A program made the position numbers and the translations under genes. From contig CANLQO010000002.1 in NCBI GenBank assembly GCA_947493335.1, forward strand, positions 372,001 through 436,000: a DNA stretch of 64,000 nucleotides. The letters run 5' to 3'. Below the pieces are notes generated by a model that did not search any database, was not told the origin of the DNA, and saw only the letters and a program-made list of their open reading frames with translations. This DNA is from an uncultured Paracoccaceae bacterium (lineage in GTDB: Bacteria > Pseudomonadota > Alphaproteobacteria > Rhodobacterales > Rhodobacteraceae). The stretch's first letter is position 1. Each line of letters begins with the position of its first letter. Positions 1 through 9,784 of the stretch are shown here, piece by piece.

Positions 1-525
1 GCTGCTATCAATCCAGTAAAGGTTAAGGAATGTCTGGTCTTGGCTCGCGCAGTCCTCGGCGATCAACTGCGTTGCAACCTGGGTCTCTCCAAAGGGCACA
101 TCGCGCGGGCCTCTTATCGCAATATCGCAGATATAGGCACGCCGCTCGGCCCGGTTTTCGGGGTCAAGGAACGTATGAAACCGTGTGACCCGTCCTGGCT
201 TTTGGCTGGAAACCGTCGCCAGTGATTCCGAAATGTCGGACCCTAGCATGTCACCGCCCAGACCACGTGTGGCAATCATCATACCGTCTTGCATCGTGAT
301 GCTGGCGCCATCGATGGAAGCGTAGGTCTCAAAATTTTCCCGAACCGTCTGGCGAACAACAACTGTACTCGCGCCCAAAGACAGGATGCCCACTTGCAGT
401 CGGGGTGCGCCTTGTTGCGCCAGCGCGACCACGGTGCCGTCCACATTGGGCTGGCCGCCCGGAAGTTGCAGCGCCCCGCACCCAACAACAAGCATCGCCG
501 GAATCAAAGAAAAAATGCGCCTCAT
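1..525 (-). CDS. YjbF/GfcB-family lipoprotein, 3' end cut by window edge
   Basis: The protein begins MRRIFSLIPAMLVVGCGA, a lipoprotein signal with the lipobox cysteine at residue 16. About 175 residues are visible before the window ends, so the C-terminus is missing. The downstream position after YjbH and the secreted lipoprotein character fit the YjbF (GfcB, DUF2886) family, periplasmic or outer-membrane lipoproteins of exopolysaccharide secretion operons. Its start codon overlaps the stop of yjbH in an ATGA arrangement, which indicates one transcript with coupled translation. The family call rests on context and the lipobox more than on a catalytic motif; the family has none. Confidence 0.7.
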   Translation of the reverse strand, partial: MRRIFSLIPAMLVVGCGALQLPGGQPNVDGTVVALAQQGAPRLQVGILSLGASTVVVRQTVRENFETYASIDGASITMQDGMMIATRGLGGDMLGSDISESLATVSSQKPGRVTRFHTFLDPENRAERRAYICDIAIRGPRDVPFGETQVATQLIAEDCASQDQTFLNLYWIDSS

Positions 526-2594
526 CGCCAGAACAACCCCCAGCTATCGGCCAGTTCCGCGCCTCGCAGGCCGCGCGTTGTGTCGTATAGCCTGTTGCGC
601 ACGGCCAACCGTGCACCACCGTCACGCAGCACGGGCCGAATAACTTGGCCAACGCTGCGTTGCGACGGCTGCCCCGTCAGCCATCCAACCGGGAACGAGA
701 TGCGGATACCCTTGTCAAAGGACCCCTCGCCAAAATCCTCAAACGGGACATCCGTAAGCGTAAAGAACGCACCAACCTTGACGCCATTATTGAACTCTCG
801 GTCCAACGTCACTGTGGCGCCCCAGTCTCCGGCCAGATAACGGCCCGCGTCCAACTGTCCGTAAAACCCGTTGCCAAAGTCATAATAGGCAGAGGCATGA
901 CCGGTCCAGACGTCATAATCCTGAAACCCGAAACCGCCGTCAAAGTCCCTTTGCCGCGCATAATTGACCTCTGCACCCACGGCCAACCGACTGTCGACCG
1001 GATACCACAGCACCTCTGCCGAGATCCCACCGTACATCTGTTCAAGATATCCGACCGTCACCCGCCCAAAGACATCCTTCTTGGGCCGTGTGAACATCTC
1101 AGCCGTCAGATGGGTCAACCTCGCGCGCTCACTTTCAAAATAGCGGACAGCGTCCGATCTGACTTTGGGCAATATGGAATTTGAAACGCGCGTCGATTCA
1201 TCAATCGTGCTGTAGAGTGGCAACCGAGCCTCACCCGACAGGATCAGACCCGGTCTTGGCGCATAGAACCCTGTCAGCTTCAGCCCGGTTTCAAAACGGA
1301 ACGGATTATCAGGGTCAAAAAGCGAGGGGGTGAAAAACGTCCCCCAACTTAGGTCCGATCCCGGGTAAACCCCGCTGATGCGGGTGCCGGGATCAACCGG
1401 TGCGGCATCTTCAATCTGCGCGCGCGCCAACGTCCGCCAACTAGAATCGACATCAAACTCAAGCTCTTCCAGATCCGCGCGGCGCAAAGTGACCGTGCTG
1501 ACCGGCATCCCGAAACTGACGAACGTGATCTCGAATATCTCAACGCTGGGGTCCACGCGATTGGCCAGCACGCGCGCCGCACGACCCAACGCTTGGGCGG
1601 TCGCCGGGAACCGCGAACTCACCACGTGGATACGGGCCGTATCCCCCCTGATTTCAAGGTTCTCAAGCGTCATGCCCTGCGCTGACAACCCGCGCTGCAA
1701 AGACCCGGTCGAGGCCGCCACAACCTCTGATCTTGGTGACAACGCGCGCGGCGCTTGCCCGCGCCCTCCGGGAAACGGTGCCTTTGCAGGATTCAGAACA
1801 TAGCTTAGCGAGACACCGACATCGCGCCCGTAAAGTGAATAACCCCCGACAGTCACACCATTGTCGAATTTGTATTGCACGCCAAAATTCAAAGGCGAAG
1901 CGACGCGCCCCAAACCGCGGGATTCTTCCTTGGCGTAGATGTCCGACGAATATTCAGCCACAAATGTCAGCTTGTCGGTCGCCGCCCAACTGACACCCGC
2001 GAAAGGTGCGATGTCACCTCGGAACCAGGCCCCAAAGTCGATTTGCCCCGTTGTCTGGATGCCGCCCGCACCGACATCAGGCCGCGTCGCGAACCGGTCC
2101 GATATCTCGGCCAGCGGTGACGAAAAACTGTTCCGGCCCGCCAAACGGCCCCAGCCCAGACCGCCCGTCACCCTGATCTCTGGCGTCACTGCCTTGGTCG
2201 CCACAAGATACTCGCTGCTGTAAATGCCCGTTCCGCCGAAATCGCGCAGCCCCACGGCCAATGCGGGGCGCGTCGCCGTTTCCCTTGCAATCTGATAGCT
2301 CAGGTCAAAACTGCGATCGAAAAGATCGCGACCGCCAAAATTGAACCCTCGGATATAGCTGTAGCGAAAGACGCCTTGCAGCCTTGGCGTGATCTGGAAC
2401 GCAAATGTATTGCGCAAACTGTCACCAAATCCGGCGGTGGTCAGCGCGATCTCACCATCGTTGAGCACATAGGCATTGGGCATATCAATCAGCCCAGGCG
2501 TGCCGTAAAAGGATAGCGTTTCCGCCTCCGCGGGCGTGGCCATTGCCAGCGCAGCCACGAATATCCCAGTCCGTCCTGTCGCCGGCACGCTCAT
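522..2594 (-). CDS. yjbH: YjbH-family outer-membrane protein for exopolysaccharide secretion
   Basis: This is a 690-residue secreted protein with a signal peptide (about residues 1-24, ending TPAEA) followed at once by the family's typical start LSFYGTPGLIDMPNA. The rest alternates short hydrophobic beta strands with turns, as expected for YjbH (DUF940), which forms beta-barrels in the outer membrane. The length matches the family (about 700). The frame is open further upstream, but the ATG at 2594 is preceded at good spacing by GGGAG and gives a proper signal peptide. The stop overlaps the start of the YjbF-like lipoprotein. The role in secreting a surface polysaccharide is known for the family; the substrate here is not known. 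Confidence 0.88.
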   Translation of the reverse strand: MSVPATGRTGIFVAALAMATPAEAETLSFYGTPGLIDMPNAYVLNDGEIALTTAGFGDSLRNTFAFQITPRLQGVFRYSYIRGFNFGGRDLFDRSFDLSYQIARETATRPALAVGLRDFGGTGIYSSEYLVATKAVTPEIRVTGGLGWGRLAGRNSFSSPLAEISDRFATRPDVGAGGIQTTGQIDFGAWFRGDIAPFAGVSWAATDKLTFVAEYSSDIYAKEESRGLGRVASPLNFGVQYKFDNGVTVGGYSLYGRDVGVSLSYVLNPAKAPFPGGRGQAPRALSPRSEVVAASTGSLQRGLSAQGMTLENLEIRGDTARIHVVSSRFPATAQALGRAARVLANRVDPSVEIFEITFVSFGMPVSTVTLRRADLEELEFDVDSSWRTLARAQIEDAAPVDPGTRISGVYPGSDLSWGTFFTPSLFDPDNPFRFETGLKLTGFYAPRPGLILSGEARLPLYSTIDESTRVSNSILPKVRSDAVRYFESERARLTHLTAEMFTRPKKDVFGRVTVGYLEQMYGGISAEVLWYPVDSRLAVGAEVNYARQRDFDGGFGFQDYDVWTGHASAYYDFGNGFYGQLDAGRYLAGDWGATVTLDREFNNGVKVGAFFTLTDVPFEDFGEGSFDKGIRISFPVGWLTGQPSQRSVGQVIRPVLRDGGARLAVRNRLYDTTRGLRGAELADSWGLFWR

Positions 2595-2729
2595 GCGATC
2601 TCCCAGTAGCCCTTTGGCATCCATATCATGCCCTCGCCCATGGTCTTCCCAATTCTGCGAACACCCGTTCCACTTGGCCAAAAATTGCGCCAGAATGGCA
2701 ACAAGTCCAATTGCCCTTGCTGATCATTC

Positions 2730-3473
2730 ATGAGCCTCTTGAACCGTTTATGGCCGCGACGCCAGTCAGAACGCCTCGCGCCCGTCGCGGTCGCGTCACC
2801 CTGCTTTGTGATTGGTGATATTCATGGCTGCGCGGTGCTGCTTGAACGGCTCCTGGCCCGCGCCCCGGAAGGAAGTGAGCTGATCTGCGTTGGCGATTAT
2901 GTTGATCGTGGCGATCAGACCGCCGATGTGCTGCGCCTTTTGATGGCGCGCCCTGACATCACTTGCCTCTTGGGCAATCACGAGGCGATGCTGCTCAATT
3001 TTCTGGACGAGCCGACCGGACCCGCCAAACGTTGGCTCCGCCACGGCGGGCTTCAAACGCTGGCCAGTTTTGGTGTTAGCGGCGGAGCTGACACCACCGA
3101 TCCAGAACTGTTGCAAAAGCTTTCTGATGATCTCGCTGCCGCCATGGGTCCCGCCATGATCGACTGGCTGCGGGAATTGCCATGCAAGGCTTTGCGCGGG
3201 AATGTGCTGATCACGCATGCCGGGGCCGATCCCGCGCTGTCGCCCGATGACCAGCCAGACAAAGTGCTGATCTGGGGTCACCCGGATTTCGGCAAGCGTG
3301 CCCGGTCAGACGGCTTTTGGGTGTTGCACGGCCATACTATCGTGAATGTCCCCGAAATGCGTCATGGCAAGATCGCCGTCGATACCGGTGCCTACGCCAC
3401 CGGGCGACTGACCGCGGCTTATCTGACATCCGATGGCTGCGTCTTCATCGGGGTTGACCACACCGATGACTGA
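2730..3473 (+). CDS. Metallophosphoesterase, serine/threonine phosphatase (PPP) type
   Basis: This 247-residue protein has the full PPP metal-binding signature: GDIHG at residues 29-33, GDYVDRG at 55-61 and GNHE at 82-85. Later histidines lie in ITHAG and in LHGHT. These residues bind two metal ions and hydrolyse phosphoesters. Bacterial members act on phosphoproteins or on diadenosine tetraphosphate; the sequence does not decide between them. It is cytoplasmic, with no signal peptide. The gene is divergent from yjbH, and its last 8 bases overlap the start of the sulfotransferase that follows, so the two are probably cotranscribed. No clear Shine-Dalgarno sequence precedes the ATG. Confidence 0.9.
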   Translation: MSLLNRLWPRRQSERLAPVAVASPCFVIGDIHGCAVLLERLLARAPEGSELICVGDYVDRGDQTADVLRLLMARPDITCLLGNHEAMLLNFLDEPTGPAKRWLRHGGLQTLASFGVSGGADTTDPELLQKLSDDLAAAMGPAMIDWLRELPCKALRGNVLITHAGADPALSPDDQPDKVLIWGHPDFGKRARSDGFWVLHGHTIVNVPEMRHGKIAVDTGAYATGRLTAAYLTSDGCVFIGVDHTDD

Positions 3474-4365
3474 CCCACTGACACTGCCAAATTTCCTGAT
3501 CGCAGGAGTGCCAAAGGCCGGTACAAGCTCTGTGCATGGTTGGCTGGCGGATCATCCCGATTGCGTTGGATCGCACGAGAAAGAGACGTACTTCCTTGTC
3601 GATCCCGGAACCCACATGCACCGCCCCGACAATCATGTCAGTGGCGGTCTTGCAGGCTATGCTGCCCACTTCCCAGATACGACCGGCGCGCGGATCATCA
3701 TGGAATCCACACCTGCATACATCTACAGCGCCACGGCCCGCGCAGCCCTGCGCGACATGCCGGGTGCGCCCTCGGTCCTATTTGTTCTGCGAGAACCGGC
3801 CACACAGATTCATTCACTGTTCCGGTATTTTCAGAACAACTGGGACTGGATTCCGCATGACATGTCATTTGCCGATTTTCTGGCGGCCTGCCGCGCAGGC
3901 AGCCATGACTTCAAAGGCAATGAACTCGCCCGCAACTGCCTGGCCAACGCCGCCTACGTCGATCATCTGATCCTCTGGCAAAAGGCAATTGGCCCCGATC
4001 GGATGAAGGTGATGCTCTTTGATGATCTGCTTGCTGATCAAACGGCGTTTCTCAAAGCGATCTGTGACTGGCTCGGCCTCGATCCGGGCTTCTATGATGA
4101 CTACGCCTTTCCGCGCGAGAACGAAACTTACCAACCCCGATCCCGTGGCCTGCAAGCGCTCAACCTCGCCATCCGCAGCCGCCTACCGAAAGGTGCCGCC
4201 TATAACGCCTTGCGCGCACTTTACCGTCGTTTGAACACAACCACGCCTGCCATGGTGACGCCAAACGAAGACGCCGTGTTGTCTGATCTCAAGGCGTCCT
4301 TCTCAGACGCCAACGCGCGTCTCGCAGCCGCATTTGACCTCGACCTCTCGCGCTGGTCGGCCTAG
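3466..4365 (+). CDS. Sulfotransferase (PAPS-dependent)
   Basis: The protein has 299 residues. The N-terminal PNFLIAGVPKAGTSSVHGWL contains the 5'-phosphosulfate loop (GVPKAGTSS), and VLFVLREPATQIHSLFRYF matches the 3'-phosphate-binding motif of Golgi-type sulfotransferases. These enzymes move sulfate from PAPS to sugar hydroxyl or amino groups. The start at 3466 was chosen because it begins just before the sulfotransferase fold and forms an ATGACTGA overlap with the upstream phosphatase; an earlier start would lie deep inside that gene. The gene converges on the next sulfotransferase with a 4-base overlap. A surface glycan is the likely acceptor, by context only. Confidence 0.85.
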   Translation: MTDPLTLPNFLIAGVPKAGTSSVHGWLADHPDCVGSHEKETYFLVDPGTHMHRPDNHVSGGLAGYAAHFPDTTGARIIMESTPAYIYSATARAALRDMPGAPSVLFVLREPATQIHSLFRYFQNNWDWIPHDMSFADFLAACRAGSHDFKGNELARNCLANAAYVDHLILWQKAIGPDRMKVMLFDDLLADQTAFLKAICDWLGLDPGFYDDYAFPRENETYQPRSRGLQALNLAIRSRLPKGAAYNALRALYRRLNTTTPAMVTPNEDAVLSDLKASFSDANARLAAAFDLDLSRWSA

Positions 4366-5291
4366 TGGTTATCAAAGGGGATTTGGTCCCACAACGTGCC
4401 GACAATGGTGTTGACGACCTCAACTTCATCGTCACTCAACGTTGACTTCCACGCCATATTTGTTGACTTCGCGCTGCGTTCAAAATCATGCACCTGACCC
4501 GCCGTTCCTTGTCGCTGGTCTGACCCTGAAGCGCGCTTTGCAATCAGCTTTTGCACGGAGCTTGGCATCTCCAAATCAAGCCAGTCAAAAACTTGCACAT
4601 ATCCGGCAAGTTCATTCATGCCCAAGGCTTCCATATCCAGAAGAAACAGTTGATTGCGTTCCGCTTTCGGCATTGTCGCAAATCGCGCGTGGATCAAGCG
4701 CCACATCAGCGCACCGGATCCCAATGGCGTTTCGCCAAACTGCGCGATGTGATCCGCAAAACCCTCAAGCGGACCAAAGGTTTCGGCGTAGCGGGGATAT
4801 ACCTCTGCCACCCGCGACACCCATCCCATGCGCTTGAAACTCGCTGCATGTGCCAGCGGTGGGCGGACGGGCATGACGGCGCGAAACCCATGCATCGCAC
4901 CATGTTCGGCGCAGAAGGCTGCAAAAGGATCTTTCCAGACCAGTGTCTTCACAAAAGGATCAAAGCGATACTTGCGATAGCTGTGCTGCGCCTGCGTACC
5001 CAAGAATTTATAGATAAGCGACATCTTGGCAGTATTTGGCTTGCGACGTGTGACCCCTGACATGCGTAGGGTTCGGGCGGCCATCCGATTGATGAAACCG
5101 CCCAGATCATCCGCTGCAAACTCCGCGCTACCAGGAATCGCAAAGCTCGCGGGTATGTCGGTGTCGCCGTTTGGACCCATCGGCTCATAAAGCATCCGCG
5201 TCCGGGGCAACCGCGCCAGCAGATCGCCGACCGGGGTCGTCCCGCTGCGTGGCGCACCCGTGATAAGTATGATCTGTTCAGGTCTCCGCAT
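4362..5291 (-). CDS. Sulfotransferase-family protein
   Basis: The protein has 309 residues with an N-terminal P-loop-like IILITGAPRSGTTPVGDLL (GAPRSGTT at residues 12-19), the 5'-phosphosulfate-binding loop of sulfotransferases. The rest is divergent, so the acceptor cannot be named. Its start overlaps the end of the flippase gene by 14 bases, making it the last gene of the sulfotransferase-flippase-sulfotransferase set on this strand. It resembles the other two sulfotransferases here only in the loop, so the three are unlikely to be recent duplicates. Confidence 0.8.
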   Translation of the reverse strand: MRRPEQIILITGAPRSGTTPVGDLLARLPRTRMLYEPMGPNGDTDIPASFAIPGSAEFAADDLGGFINRMAARTLRMSGVTRRKPNTAKMSLIYKFLGTQAQHSYRKYRFDPFVKTLVWKDPFAAFCAEHGAMHGFRAVMPVRPPLAHAASFKRMGWVSRVAEVYPRYAETFGPLEGFADHIAQFGETPLGSGALMWRLIHARFATMPKAERNQLFLLDMEALGMNELAGYVQVFDWLDLEMPSSVQKLIAKRASGSDQRQGTAGQVHDFERSAKSTNMAWKSTLSDDEVEVVNTIVGTLWDQIPFDNH

Positions 5292-6564
5292 CGGTGTCCT
5301 CGACCGGGTCGGATGGTGGGCGCGTCATGGTCCAACCCAGCACAGCAAATCCCAAAACAAGCCGAATGACGGTCACCCACAAGATGACCCAGGCGGCATT
5401 GTCCACGCCTCCCTCAGGGATCAACCAAAGCGACAGCCCGATCGCGGCAAAAAGACAAACTGCGTTGATCCATAGGCGCAACGCAAAGTGCTGACTGGCC
5501 AGCAATGCATATTGCGTGAACCCCATGACCAGTTGCAGTGCTGCTGTAATCGCGACCATGATGATCAAAAAGCGATCTACATATTCGGCACCATAGATCG
5601 CGCCAATGACTGCCTCACCGACCAGGAAGGCGGCAAGAATGATGAACAGCCCGATGCCAAGGTTGCCCGCGATCAAGACCATGGTGATCCGGCGAAACCG
5701 CGCGGCGTTCCCGGACGTCGCAGCCTTCGCCATACGCGAAGCAGATGCCTGAGAGATGCTGCGGATCACCGTCTGCATCGCCGTCAGGAAATAGTAGATC
5801 GCGCCAAAAAGCCCCAGTGCCTCGTAGGTGACATGTTCGGCCAGCACGATGCGCGGAACATAAAGCGACACCATCTGCAGCACACCCGCGATGGACAGTG
5901 GCAATAGCCAGATCATAAGGCCCAGCGCTCGGCGCAACTCGGGCCCGTTCGGGCGACCTGCCCTGAACACGACACCCTCTTTTGCAAGCGGCCTTCGTTC
6001 TACCCAAAGCAAGACCGCAAACCAACATATCGCTTGCGCCAAAAATCCCGCGCCGACGCTGCGGGTCACTGCAAAGGCAATCGCAAAGCAGACAACGCCC
6101 AGAACGCCGCGCAACACCTGACTGTTGACAATGACGTCGAACCGCCCGCGGCGCTGCGCAATTCCGTAATTCAGCGTGGACTGCGTGTGCGGTATCTTCG
6201 TCAGCACCAGCCCCAAAGCCGCCAGGATCAACCCGGTTGGCGCGGCGCCATAGATGCCGAAAATGATCGCCAATGCCAGAAGGACTGCGCCCGTGGTCAT
6301 CATCGACCGCAGCAGGAAATAGTCCTGGTCACTGCTATCCCGACCGTAGTCGACCGATCTTGCGTCGCGCAGGGACAGACCCGTCAGGGCGAAGACCGGC
6401 GTCGCGATGGCAGCGGCCAGCGTGATGTAACCCACCTGCTCTGCACTGCCCATGCGAGCCACCACGATCAGCAAGGCCCATTGCGTCGCGGCAAACACCA
6501 GATTGCCTGTCAGGGTCCTGCGGATATCCCCCAACAATCCGCCTCTCTTGCGATCCTCGCTCAC
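5278..6564 (-). CDS. Wzx-like polysaccharide flippase (MATE/MOP superfamily)
   Basis: This is a 428-residue integral membrane protein with about twelve hydrophobic segments and very few charged residues between them, as in O-antigen and exopolysaccharide flippases. Such proteins move undecaprenyl-linked sugar units across the inner membrane. I chose the GTG at 6564 because it overlaps the stop of the upstream sulfotransferase (GTGA) and starts shortly before the first hydrophobic segment. A longer frame would run 48 bases into that gene. The setting between two sulfotransferase genes suggests the exported glycan is sulfated, but sulfation could also serve another acceptor. Confidence 0.8.
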   Translation of the reverse strand: MSEDRKRGGLLGDIRRTLTGNLVFAATQWALLIVVARMGSAEQVGYITLAAAIATPVFALTGLSLRDARSVDYGRDSSDQDYFLLRSMMTTGAVLLALAIIFGIYGAAPTGLILAALGLVLTKIPHTQSTLNYGIAQRRGRFDVIVNSQVLRGVLGVVCFAIAFAVTRSVGAGFLAQAICWFAVLLWVERRPLAKEGVVFRAGRPNGPELRRALGLMIWLLPLSIAGVLQMVSLYVPRIVLAEHVTYEALGLFGAIYYFLTAMQTVIRSISQASASRMAKAATSGNAARFRRITMVLIAGNLGIGLFIILAAFLVGEAVIGAIYGAEYVDRFLIIMVAITAALQLVMGFTQYALLASQHFALRLWINAVCLFAAIGLSLWLIPEGGVDNAAWVILWVTVIRLVLGFAVLGWTMTRPPSDPVEDTDAET

Positions 6565-7349
6565 AAGGCCTGACCTGTTACACGCGTCCAGATCGCGATG
6601 TCTGGCGCACAAAGCGCCTGGATCCGCGCCCTTTGGTCAGGTGTGATTTCGGTCTTGTGCGCAGGCCGCGCCGCACCCTTCCGGTTCTCATGCCCCAGCT
6701 TGATCCGCACCCCAAGTGCTGTGCGCAAATCAGCCTCAAACCCCGCCAGTTCATCAAGCCGACCGACAACATCCAGCTTTCCCAAATTGGCGATGGCCGC
6801 CTCCACCGCTTCTGCGCTGGCGAAATCCGCGCCGACCGGCAAGCCGCTGAAATACTCGCCATAGGTTGCCCCCAACGACCGCGCACGGTCCGTTTCCAAA
6901 AAGGCGTCCAACGGCTCATCGATCCGGCCAAAAGCGCTGGGCCGCTGATATGACCAGTCATAGTGCGAAATGAACCGCGCCACCGGATCGCGCAACAAGG
7001 TCACGAATTTGTAGCGGTCCGAAAATGCCGCATGTGCCGCTGCGCTAAACCGCACATGCAACGACACGCAACGCACGTCATCCGCCAACAGATACAGCAT
7101 CATCTGTTCGCGCAGATCCAGCACATCGACCAGCATGGCCTGCCGGTCAGTGCGTCCGGTGAACATCTCGAACGCCCGAAAACTTTCCTCGGGCTTCACC
7201 GTCGCCTGACTTAGCAGATATCGCTTGCGCAGTGCCCGCCCCGCCGAGGTCCCACCACATTTGGGCACATGGTGGAACACGACCCGCTGCGGGATCGTGC
7301 GGTCTTGCAGCGCGCGCAACTGGCGCTTGGCGGTGTCTACAATGCCCAT
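6561..7349 (-). CDS. Sulfotransferase, family 2 type
   Basis: The protein has 262 residues. VVFHHVPKCGGTSAGRAL carries the HVPKCGGTS loop (residues 27-35) typical of carbohydrate sulfotransferases of the heparan and chondroitin 2-O/4-O type. FVTLLRDPVARFISHYDW is the matching 3'-phosphate site with its Arg and Ser. It is the first gene of the minus-strand set that runs through the flippase to another sulfotransferase, with 4-base and 14-base overlaps. The loop-containing call is firm; the carbohydrate acceptor is inferred from neighbours. Confidence 0.85.
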   Translation of the reverse strand: MGIVDTAKRQLRALQDRTIPQRVVFHHVPKCGGTSAGRALRKRYLLSQATVKPEESFRAFEMFTGRTDRQAMLVDVLDLREQMMLYLLADDVRCVSLHVRFSAAAHAAFSDRYKFVTLLRDPVARFISHYDWSYQRPSAFGRIDEPLDAFLETDRARSLGATYGEYFSGLPVGADFASAEAVEAAIANLGKLDVVGRLDELAGFEADLRTALGVRIKLGHENRKGAARPAHKTEITPDQRARIQALCAPDIAIWTRVTGQAL

Positions 7350-7413
7350 GTCCGGCCCTTGCCCATGCTCCTAATGCTGCATAAGCAAAATGCGCCGGAC
7401 CGCAAAGGGTCAA

Positions 7414-8712
7414 TCAAACATAGCGGTTGACGATGTTTTCCAACTTTTCCTGCGCGCCCGACACCGGTTGCGGGTTCAGATCAGCCGCTTCGGCCCTCGC
7501 TGCAATCCCGTCCAGCGTCTGCCCGGCGGCCAGATAGTCAGAGGTCTCCCACCCGGCATAGCGGGCGCGGCGCGGTGCCTCCAGCGCGTCATCTTCCAGC
7601 ATTTGCGCCGCCGCCTTGAGGCCACGTGCACAGATGTCCATCCCACCCACATGCGCGGCAATCAGATCTTCGGCATCAAGGCTTTGCCGCCGCAGCTTGG
7701 CATCAAAGTTGGTGCCACCACTTGTGAACCCGCCACCTTTCAGCACTTCGTAATAGGCCAGTGCCGCCTCTGGCGTGCTATTTGGGAACTGGTCGGTATC
7801 CCAGCCGGACTGATAGTCGTTCCTGTTCATATCAATGCTGCCGAATATGCCCAGCGCGTTGGCCATCGCCAGTTCATGCTCGAACGAATGCCCCGCCAAA
7901 ATCGCATGGCCCTGCTCGATATTCACCTTCACCTCATCTTCCAGCCCGAACCGTTTGAGGAAACCGTATACCGTCGCGACATCATAGTCGTACTGATGCT
8001 TCGTCGGCTCCTGCGGTTTGGGTTCAATTAGAATTGCACCCTTGAAGCCGATCTTGTGCTTGTATTCCACGACCATCTGCAGGAACCGCCCCATCTGTTC
8101 CAATTCCCGCGACAGATCGGTGTTCAGCAGCGTTTCATACCCTTCGCGTCCACCCCACAGCACATAATTCTCGCCGCCCAAGCGGTGGGTCACGTCCATG
8201 CAGGATTTCACGGTCGAGGCACAATAGGCAAAGACATCGGGGTCGGGGTTGGTACTGGCACCCGACATATAGCGCCGGTTACTGAACATATTGGCCGTGC
8301 CCCACAGCAACTTCGGTCCGCCCGCTTCCATCTTGGCCTGCATATAATCGGCCATTTCATTCAGTCGGTCGTGGCTTTCTTGCAAGCTTCCGCCTTCGGG
8401 GCGCACATCATGGTCGTGGAAGCAGAAAAATGGCACGCCCAGAATGCGGAACATCTCGAACGCTGCATCGGCCTTCATCTTGGCCAGTTCCATCGTGTCT
8501 GCCGGGAACCAGGGCCGCTCAAATGTTTGGCCGCCAAACGGATCATTCCCTTCCCAGACGAAGTTGTGCCAATAACAGACGGCAAAGCGCAGATGGTCCT
8601 CCATACGTTTGCCCATCACCACTTCGTCGGGATTGTAGTGGCGGAATGCCAGCGGGTTTGCGCTCTCAGCGCCCTCAAAGTTGACTGTAGGAATTCCGTC
8701 AAAATAGGTCAT
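7414..8712 (-). CDS. xylA: Xylose isomerase
   Basis: At 432 residues it matches class II xylose isomerases, which convert D-xylose to D-xylulose using two divalent metals. Visible motifs are FFCFHDHDV (catalytic His and Asp), [34 protein letters not shown] (metal Glu and Lys), [19 protein letters not shown] and [20 protein letters not shown]. The start codon overlaps the stop of the upstream LacI-type regulator (ATGA), so regulator and enzyme are cotranscribed. A xylulokinase or a xylose ABC transporter is not adjacent. The next gene on the left is a sulfotransferase. Confidence 0.97.
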   Translation of the reverse strand: MTYFDGIPTVNFEGAESANPLAFRHYNPDEVVMGKRMEDHLRFAVCYWHNFVWEGNDPFGGQTFERPWFPADTMELAKMKADAAFEMFRILGVPFFCFHDHDVRPEGGSLQESHDRLNEMADYMQAKMEAGGPKLLWGTANMFSNRRYMSGASTNPDPDVFAYCASTVKSCMDVTHRLGGENYVLWGGREGYETLLNTDLSRELEQMGRFLQMVVEYKHKIGFKGAILIEPKPQEPTKHQYDYDVATVYGFLKRFGLEDEVKVNIEQGHAILAGHSFEHELAMANALGIFGSIDMNRNDYQSGWDTDQFPNSTPEAALAYYEVLKGGGFTSGGTNFDAKLRRQSLDAEDLIAAHVGGMDICARGLKAAAQMLEDDALEAPRRARYAGWETSDYLAAGQTLDGIAARAEAADLNPQPVSGAQEKLENIVNRYV

Positions 8713-9728
8713 GGCGTGTTCTCTTTGATGAAGATGTTCAGTGGAATGTCACCGTCATTGACAGCAACCGGGCGACCTGCGGACAGATCACGCATCAGGG
8801 TAATGGCGCGGCGGGCCGCGCGGGCCGGGTCCTGATCGATCACCAGATCGAACAGCCCATCATGCAATGCCGTGCGACTGTGCGGCGTCAGCTCATGCAC
8901 AATCGTCACCGGACGTGGGCCATCATGCTTGGCCAATGCCTCTGCCATCCCGTGGTTGCCGGCCCCTGTGTGATAAAGCCCGACCACGCCGTCGCGTAAC
9001 GTGTCTTTCGCCAATGTCCGGACGCGACGCGGATCATCAAAGCTTTCGACCACCGGCTGGAGCTCCAGCTTGGGATAGTTTTCGCGCATGACTTGTCGGA
9101 ACCCCATTAGTCGCTCTGCATGGTCGCGTGCATCCAGCGACCCGACGATGATTTTGATCTTGCCCTTCGGTGACTTGATAAAGCGGCCCATGAAACGCGC
9201 CGCCGTCCGGCCAGCGGCGATGTTATCGATGCCGACAAAGGCCGCGCGGGCGCTTCCGGGAAGGTCCGCGACAAGTGTGATCACTTTGACACCCGCCTGT
9301 ACCAGATTGGCCACTTCCGCGTGCACGGCAGGCGCGTCCGGCGCCATGATGGCCGCGCATGTGCACGGGTTGTGTACGAGATGTTGCAGGGTTGTGCATG
9401 TTGCACTTATGTCAAAGGACTCTGAGGTTCGTTCCTCAAATTCTATCCGGTCGGCCGTCAATCGCGTGGTTTCATTTTGCAAGGCACAGCGCAACGCATC
9501 AAGAAACTGCGATGATCCACTGGGAAGCACGACGGTAAACCGCTGTGCTGTCTTGCGTGACAGGTTTGCAGCGACCTGATCGCGTACATAGCCCGTCTTT
9601 TCGACCGCTTTCAGCACTTTCTCAACTGATTTGGCGGCAACGCCCCCGCGGTCATTCAGAACACGGTCAACCGTCGCAAGGCTGACCTGAGCAACATCTG
9701 CTACATCATGAATGGTTGGGCGCGGCAT
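8709..9728 (-). CDS. LacI-family transcriptional regulator
   Basis: The protein has 339 residues with an N-terminal LacI helix-turn-helix ([20 protein letters not shown], about residues 4-24) and hinge. A sugar-binding domain of the periplasmic-binding-protein fold follows (about 60-330). AGGAGA lies four bases before the ATG. It overlaps xylA by four bases and is therefore the likely pentose-responsive repressor of this pair; the effector itself cannot be read from sequence. An AT-rich inverted repeat just upstream may be its own operator. Confidence 0.93.
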   Translation of the reverse strand: MPRPTIHDVADVAQVSLATVDRVLNDRGGVAAKSVEKVLKAVEKTGYVRDQVAANLSRKTAQRFTVVLPSGSSQFLDALRCALQNETTRLTADRIEFEERTSESFDISATCTTLQHLVHNPCTCAAIMAPDAPAVHAEVANLVQAGVKVITLVADLPGSARAAFVGIDNIAAGRTAARFMGRFIKSPKGKIKIIVGSLDARDHAERLMGFRQVMRENYPKLELQPVVESFDDPRRVRTLAKDTLRDGVVGLYHTGAGNHGMAEALAKHDGPRPVTIVHELTPHSRTALHDGLFDLVIDQDPARAARRAITLMRDLSAGRPVAVNDGDIPLNIFIKENTP

Positions 9729-9759
9729 GGATTCTCCTGATCCGCAGCCCTAACATTCA

Positions 9760-9783
9760 AAAATGAGGTACGTCAATCATTTT
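9760..9783. promoter_or_regulatory. Inverted repeat upstream of the LacI-type gene, candidate operator
   Basis: AAAATGA and TCATTTT form perfect 7-base arms separated by 10 bases. On the minus strand the spacer contains TTGACG, a possible -35 element for the lacI-xylA transcript, so a bound repressor would block it. The repeat also follows the stop of the aldo/keto reductase gene directly and is followed by Ts on that strand, so a weak terminator is the alternative. Confidence 0.35.
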
Positions 9784-9784
9784 A

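Noticed and set aside
9360-9412. TTGTGTACG strings resembling the phased repeats at 55831
   Set aside because: They lie in the coding sequence of the LacI-type gene, are not phased, and can arise by chance.
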